A stretch of DNA of 64,000 bases from positions 2,145,001-2,209,000 of the forward strand of contig JAMKCF010000023.1 of NCBI GenBank assembly GCA_023634235.1, given 5' to 3'. The position numbers and the translations under genes were made by a program. This stretch comes from Pisaster brevispinus. Lineage: Eukaryota; Echinodermata; Asteroidea; Forcipulatida; Asteriidae. Below the pieces are notes generated by a model that was not told the origin of the DNA, did no database searches, and saw only the letters and a program-made list of their open reading frames with translations. Of this stretch, positions 58,770 to 64,000 are shown in pieces. The stretch's first letter is position 1. Each line of letters begins with the position of its first letter.

Positions 58770-60610
58770 GCTGCAGAATATCCAACCCTACGGAAACCAC
58801 TCTGCAGCAAATCCAATCGTGGGTTTTAATATTCAAAAACCTGAAATAAATATAATTCAACGTTTAACAAGAAAAAATCAACAATTCTAATGAGTTTTTT
58901 GTGTATGGAATACTAATCTTTGATTTGTTTAATTAAAATAATAAAGTGTTGAGAAAACCGATTTACGAATCGACCCCTGGCATTGATTTCTCTGTGCACG
59001 GTGTACGCACGGCAGTGTAGTACACACGCGCTGACTGCATCCAAGTTAGTCGTGGATTTTAACTTTTAACATTAAAAAAATCAGAAATAAATATAAGGCA
59101 GCTTTTAAACAATCTGGCAAAATCAGCACTACTACACGAGTTCTTTGTGTATGGAGTGCTAGTCTTTGATTGGTTTAATTCGAATGATACAGTGTTAAAA
59201 AAGCCGTTTTACAAATCGACCCCTGGCGTTTTTTGGTATAATGTACACACACGGCAGTGTAGTACACATGCGTTGACTGCATCCAAGGGACTGTGGGTTT
59301 TAACATTAAAAAATTGGAAATAAATTTAAGGCAGCTTTTTAAAATCTGGAAAAACAGCAATACTACACGAGTCCTTCGTGTATGGAATGCCAGTCTGATA
59401 CAGTGTTAAAAAAGCCGTTTTACAAATTGACCCCTGGCATTGATTTATTCGTACACGGTGTACGCACGGCAGCGTAGTACACAGTTATAGACTGCAGCAA
59501 GTGTACTTGTGAGTTTTAATATTAAAAAATCATAAATAAATACAAGGCAGAAAATCTGGAAAAATCAGTAATACCACATGAGTCATTTGTGTATGGAATG
59601 CTAGTCTCTGATTTGTTTCATTGGAATGATAAAATGTTGAGATACGAATCGACCCTTGGCGTTGTTTTCAACGTATAATGTACACCCACGGCAGTGTAGT
59701 ACACACACCCTGACTGCATCTAAGGGACTCATGGGTTAAAAAAAAAAAATATCCACGCCCTTGTCACTTCGCGATTAGACTGCTGTGCAGTTTTGGTTGG
59801 CTTGCCAAAAACATCAACATCCAGACTTCAGAGAATCTTGCATATATCGCCGCTCGAGTTCTGGCAAAAATCAAGAAGCACGAACACATTACCCCTATCC
59901 TCAAAGATCTCCACTGGCTCTTGGTACCAAAATGGGTTGAGTTTAAGGTCCTCACACTTGTCTTTAAAGCACTTCACAACTTGGCACCCACCTACATCAA
60001 AGATCTTCTTCAAATAAGGCACTGTCATGCTCTCCGTTCTGCTGCATCAACCCGACTCGTTGTACTTAAATCTCGTACCACCCACTATGGCGACAGTGCA
60101 TTTTCTCACATTGCACCAGTCGTATGGAACAAGCTACCCAACGACATCAGAAACACTTACTCTCTCAACATATTTCAAACTCATCTCAAGAAACTTCTGT
60201 TTACTGCAAGTTATTAACATTCCAGTTTTGGTGTAACTTTTCTGTTGAGCTTGATACTCTTGTGGTATCTTTTCTGTAGCGCCTTGAGTAATTTTTTATT
60301 AGAAAGTGCGCTTTATAAGTTTATGTTATTATTATTAAACATTCAAAAATCAGAAATAAATATAAGGCAGCTGGATACACATCTGGAAAAATCAGTAATA
60401 CTACACAAGTCCTTTGTGAATGCTTGTCTTTGATTGGTTTAATTCGAATGATAAAGTGTTGAGAAAACCGTTTTACGAATCGACCCCTGGCGTTGATTTA
60501 CATGTATTGGTATAGTGTACACACACGACAGTGTAGTACACATGCCCTGACTGCAGCAAAGGGACTTGTGAATGAAATATTGAACAATTTGAAATAAATG
60601 TAAGGCAGCT
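58770..60610 (+). repeat. Tandem ~235-bp repeat, right block, LINE-interrupted
   Basis: Same unit as at 49019-50045. GACCCCTGG-type landmarks occur at 58972, 59218, 59429, 59651 and 60482. Spacing is 211-246 bp except the last, which is longer by the length of an inserted LINE end (59748-60345). Orientation matches the plus-strand units of the left block, so both are probably parts of one array opened by the retrotransposon. Confidence 0.85.
59748..60345 (+). pseudogene. 5'-truncated LINE end (CR1/L2-like), second copy
   Basis: IHALVTSRLDCCAVLVGLPK at 59751 is followed by SRLQRIL, a frameshift near 59838, then IAARVLAKIKKHEHITPILK and DLHWLL. One frame then stays open through FKALHNLAPTYIKDLLQIRH, GDSAFSHIAPVVWNKLPNDI and LKKLLFTASY to a stop at about 60218. 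Order and motifs are those of the C-terminus of CR1/L2-type elements. The 3' end reads AAGTGCGCTTTATAAGTTTA followed by TTATTATTATTA (60320-60343). It is better preserved than the copy at 48001 and truncated at nearly the same protein position. It sits inside one unit of the 235-bp tandem repeat. Confidence 0.88.
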
Positions 60611-60869
60611 TAATACAAATATGGTAAAATCAGCGACTTCGAGTTTTCAATTTTCAGAAAAAGGTATTAAGAATTGTCTGAATCAAAAACAGAAACCGAC
60701 AAACAACGGAATACACAAGTTTGTAAAATGATTGTTGTTCTGGTTATCATACCTGGGTACAAAAAAATTTCTTAGGGAGAATAAGCTTAAAGCAGTGTAG
60801 CGAGTCTACGTATTACTACTCTGCTACCATTTACTTCGGATCCTTATACACGAGTAGTGATCGACTCCT

Positions 60870-61098
60870 GGCGTTTGGAAAGTAACATCTACCTCTACCT
60901 TTACTTCTACTTCATTACTCGGCAGGATCCATTTTAAGTCAGGATAAAAAATGCCAACTAGAAGGTGCAAAATATAGTTAAGTGTCTTGCTCAAGCCTTC
61001 AAGGACACAAGTGTCGGACCGAGATTTGAACCCACATTGTGATGACTCAGCCCCCCATAACTTGAAATCAGTGTGCTGGACCACTCGGCACTGATACG
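60870..61098 (-). mobile_element. tRNA-derived SINE
   Basis: On the minus strand the head reads TGCCGAGTGGTCCAGCAC (A-box-like) and, about 50 bp on, GGGTTCAAATCTCGG (B-box-like). The spacing suits a Ser- or Leu-type tRNA with a long variable arm. The body GACACTTGTGTCC...CTTGAGCAAGACACTTAAC is the kind seen after the tRNA head in many animal SINEs. The tail is made of GTAGA/GTAAA repeats (60893-60915). It is not a functional tRNA gene because the acceptor stem and anticodon arm cannot be formed convincingly. Limits are approximate. Confidence 0.7.
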
Positions 61099-61099
61099 C

Positions 61100-62280
61100 T
61101 GTTTATAATAGGGTCATTCTTTGTCAAATCAACCAGAGGTCCCCAGGTGACCCTCTCAGATTTTCATGAAACTTTGTCAAACTGTTCCACTATGGCCAAA
61201 ATGAGCACACACACCATATCGCTTTCGAGATACATCCTCATGAAATTTGCTCAAACCTCCACTTTGTGGAGCTGCGCCCCGCGCCGCGTCGCGAAATATA
61301 GTACATATAGCCTTAAATAGTACATTTCTTATCTAACTTCTACGTTAATTGGCCCCAAAGTAGGCTTTTTATTCAACAAGGAGTGGTTTTTGATGATTTT
61401 CGGGCTCATGCTGTGACCACATCAGGGGTCACAACTCACATGGATCACAAATCTCAGATTTACCATATTTGCATCTCTATTACCAAAATCAAATAAGAGC
61501 TAAATAAACTATTTGTAAGGATTGGCACTCCTCCAAAGTTGGGTTCAGATGAGAAAAAATCCTAAAACACCCCTTCTGTTATGCGCGTGGACCCCCCGTA
61601 GACAGTGAATTTTTTCATTGTTTTTTTTTTAAAAGTAGATAAACATGTACATTAGGTCTACTTATATTCCAAATTTCAGCTTTGGTAGTCGTGACCTTCA
61701 TGGTGGGGTTACATTTTGAAAGTTACACTATTTATAATGATTTTCTAACTTGATTTGCGATCTTACACTCAATAATGACATATTTCAAAGACTTGTCCTG
61801 CCATGCCCATAATATAGATCCATCTCAAAGTTACCAAATTATCACATGAGTTGTAAACATAATTGTTTATAGCGGGAAGCGTGAAATCATACATGTAGCC
61901 AGGTGCAAGCAAGTCATGAGCGAGATTTTGTAAAGGACATGCAAAGACAATAACAAGACTGGAACGCATCCATAATGTTAAAAAGCTTACAATTTTGTCA
62001 GTTTTGAAGATTTTCTTCGTGAGGAGTGGGAATCATGTAATGAAAGGCAAGCTTTAGAAAACATTTGCGGTGTCGAGTATAGTTCTTTAAAGAAAAAAAA
62101 GGGGGACCAAGTAAGGGCTAAAACTGCAGAAAGCAGGGGGCCAGACGGGTTGGAGGAATGGAGGGTGTGAGATAGAGAGGGGAGACAACAATACCAGGCA
62201 ATGCTCTGCCCAACTAGTCTGCAGCGAATTAGTGAAGTGTTAATAGGAGTGTGGGAAATTTGAAACTTTTTTCCGAAAAA
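61100..62280. other. Intergenic, no gene recognised
   Basis: It begins GGGTCATTCTTTGTCAAATC and AGAGGTCCCCAGGTGACCCT, which reads like a dispersed repeat, but I cannot assign it. There is a GC-rich GCCCCGCGCCGCGTCGCG island at about 61276 and T- or A-runs at 61616 and 62092. No ORF looks coding. Confidence 0.5.
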
Positions 62281-62780
62281 AAAAATTTCAGTCCCTGAAA
62301 CATGATTTCCTTCCCTCAAATGTTGATTTAGAGGGAACGAATTTATTATTTGAATTAATTAAATCTTAAATTAATATTTTTTGTTCAGGGGAATGAAATC
62401 ATATTTTGGGGCAATTTTGTGTATTTCAAGGGAACTAAAGCATTTTATGGGAAAGAAGGCATATTTTTAAAAGGAACGAAAAAGTCTTTTGTGGGAACTA
62501 ATACATGTCTCAAGGGAACGAAAGCCTATCTTGTGGGAACAATAGCGTATCTCGAGTGAACAAAAGCGTATTTCGCGGGATCAAAATAATATTTAGGGAA
62601 CAAAATTACTTCAGGGGAATGATTAATTTGTCCTATCAAAACAATCTATATTCCCTCAAATTCATAGGCTTATATTTTGAAGGAACAAAATAACACTTCT
62701 ATTTTGAAGGAATGAAATAACAATTTGAGGGAACGAAATATTATGAGGGAAAATAATATTATTTTGAGGGAACAAATAAA
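62281..62780 (+). repeat. Degenerate short tandem repeat, GGGAACGAAA type
   Basis: Words such as GAGGGAACGAAT, AAGGGAACTAAAG, CAAGGGAACGAAAGC, GTGGGAACAATAGCG, GAGTGAACAAAAGCG and GAGGGAACAAATAA recur every 25-35 bp, with TATTT or TATCT between them. Units are worn and vary in length. Confidence 0.7.
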
Positions 62781-64000
62781 TTGGATCTCTCTTTTTGTTA
62801 TGTTTAAAAATATTTCACCTGTCCCGCCCTTTAGGGGCTCTCCGTCCAAAAAGTAAAACCTGGTCGTCGGGTGGATGGAGGGTTACGATCACATTGCAAC
62901 TACTTCTGGCATGCATTACATGGAGTAATTCTACCTCCATTGTATATAGTGCTACATACATCTTGTTATCAGTCGCCTTTGGATTTATTTTTTTTTTGAC
63001 CTTTTCTTGTTGTGCTACCATATTTTGGGGTTGTTTCTTTGTGTTTTTCGCCGGTCGATCGTTGGATGTCAAAGAAACGCAGATTAGACCATATAGTGCA
63101 AGTACCAGATTGGACTGACACGTTGTTTATACACGCCTTTGAGCAATATGTGACCTGCTCCCACGAAATGAGAGTAAAGTCACAATTGTCAAAAATGAGA
63201 TTTTAGTACCAATTGGTTGTATTCTGTAGAACAAGAGCTTTCCAATGGTGACTCAATATTGGTGGCCTAACTATTTGTTACTATACAGCCCAAGAAAGCT
63301 GTTGAGTCTAAATTATTTATTATGGAGAAACAGACTTTTAAAGATAAACAACAAGCAGGAAATCGAGACAGGATCCAGTCAGTTGATTGTCACAGTATAG
63401 CAACGAGCTTGTAAAGATGTTTGTTTAACTTCCAAGTTTTCCAGTTTCACCAAGTATACCATAATACACATTATAACGAAAATTTGATAATTTATGGAAA
63501 TAGCTAGGGTCTCATTTGCATAGTTAAAAATAAAATTTAATAAAATAAAAAAATAAATAAATTAATACATTATGCCTTAAGATGTATTGACAGACTTCCT
63601 GGACCATTCTAAGCATTTTTTGCAAAAGTAGTTTCAATTTTATGACTTGCACTAATTATAATTTTTGTATTAATGCAGCATAAATCAAATATTAAAAGGG
63701 CAACCCTGTTTACATCAAAATATTGCAAATTTAATGTAAGAAATCCCTACTGTATTGACAGTTTCTTTTAGCATTCCTAACATTTGCTGATAAGGTGCTT
63801 CCCGTAGCTGCATTTTCATTATCATCATTATTACGCTACTGCAACATACTTAAGTTTATCCGAGTTAAAGGGGCAACCCATGTGTTTCCTTTGAAATAAT
63901 AAGAAGTTAATTGAAAAACTCCCTAAGACGTGTCGACAAGATTTATTCCTTGCAATTTATTGCAATGTGTTTTCCAACCAGTACAAAATGCATGTTTGAT
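62781..64000. other. AT-rich intergenic DNA, no gene seen
   Basis: A 107-codon plus-strand ORF at 62795-63118 has a hydrophobic middle but no family likeness and weak coding character. A/T-runs lie at 63520-63565. A worn repeat of about 174 bp starts near 63572. Confidence 0.5.
63572..63990 (+). repeat. Possible worn ~174-bp tandem repeat
   Basis: CCTTAAGATGTATTGACAG (63575), CCCTACTGTATTGACAG (63745) and CCCTAAGACGTGTCGACAAG (63921) are spaced 170-176 bp apart. Two of them are preceded at similar distance by AAAGGGCAACCC (63696) and AAAGGGGCAACCC (63868). Similarity between units is low. Confidence 0.4.

Noticed and set aside
60870..61098. A functional tRNA gene on the minus strand
   Set aside because: The A- and B-box-like parts are present, but the stems do not form and a SINE body and tail follow.
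62795..63118. 107-codon ORF with a hydrophobic stretch as a membrane protein
   Set aside because: An antisense ORF of similar length overlaps it, it is T-rich and no family signature is visible.

Overview
The window reads as nuclear DNA of a metazoan, probably a marine invertebrate and possibly a deuterostome. The grounds are decayed CR1/L2-like and restriction-endonuclease-type non-LTR retrotransposons, a tRNA-derived SINE, many short inverted-repeat elements, AT-rich intergenic DNA and no bacterial-style gene packing. The species cannot be fixed from the sequence alone. I see no intact host gene, tRNA, rRNA or CRISPR array.

Positions 1-42155 are one satellite array of roughly 420 monomers of about 100 bp (consensus about 37% GC, nearly every monomer with an EcoRI site). 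It starts outside the window on the left and ends, with decayed monomers, at about 42155. Within it are large higher-order blocks. The clearest is a 4548-bp unit in three head-to-tail copies (about 2632-16100). The middle copy matches copy 3 in its left part and copy 1 in its right part, which is what one unequal crossover leaves behind. Further blocks are duplicated at offsets of 1274, about 3110-3210 and about 4730-4830 bp. Six copies of a 70-bp non-satellite insert with a hairpin, a truncated monomer followed by a poly-T marker monomer, and a 99-bp monomer subfamily mark the internal structure. The many short ORFs over this array are by-products of the repeat.

Positions 42156-46193 are a run of palindromic sequence: a degenerate tandem repeat of about 145 bp centred on a CTTCCGG...CCGGAAG palindrome, a cluster of GGTTTATAAACC palindromes, a 167-bp hairpin, a foldback element with an 85-bp hairpin, a 450-bp MITE with arms of about 140 bp, and another inverted-repeat pair. 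Positions 46194-48000 are intergenic, and 48001-48657 is a 5'-truncated LINE end.

Positions 49019-60610 are a nest of insertions. A tandem array of roughly 211-246 bp units (left block 49019-50045, right block 58770-60610) is split by a decayed restriction-like-endonuclease retrotransposon on the minus strand (about 50330-58750). That retrotransposon is interrupted twice. One insert (50512-52910, 6-bp target duplication TAATAG, 15-bp terminal inverted repeats) carries a broken gene of an uncharacterised SDG/SQFKN/HGKG family and mirrored clusters of a GTCCCGTACGTCAC-type motif. The other (53661-56130, 9-bp target duplication) itself contains a TA-flanked inverted-repeat element (54125-55602). 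A second truncated LINE lies in the right tandem block. Each junction closes when the insert is taken out, so the order of events can be read.

Positions 60611-64000 hold a tRNA-derived SINE on the minus strand, a degenerate GGGAACGAAA-rich repeat and otherwise AT-rich DNA without recognisable genes.
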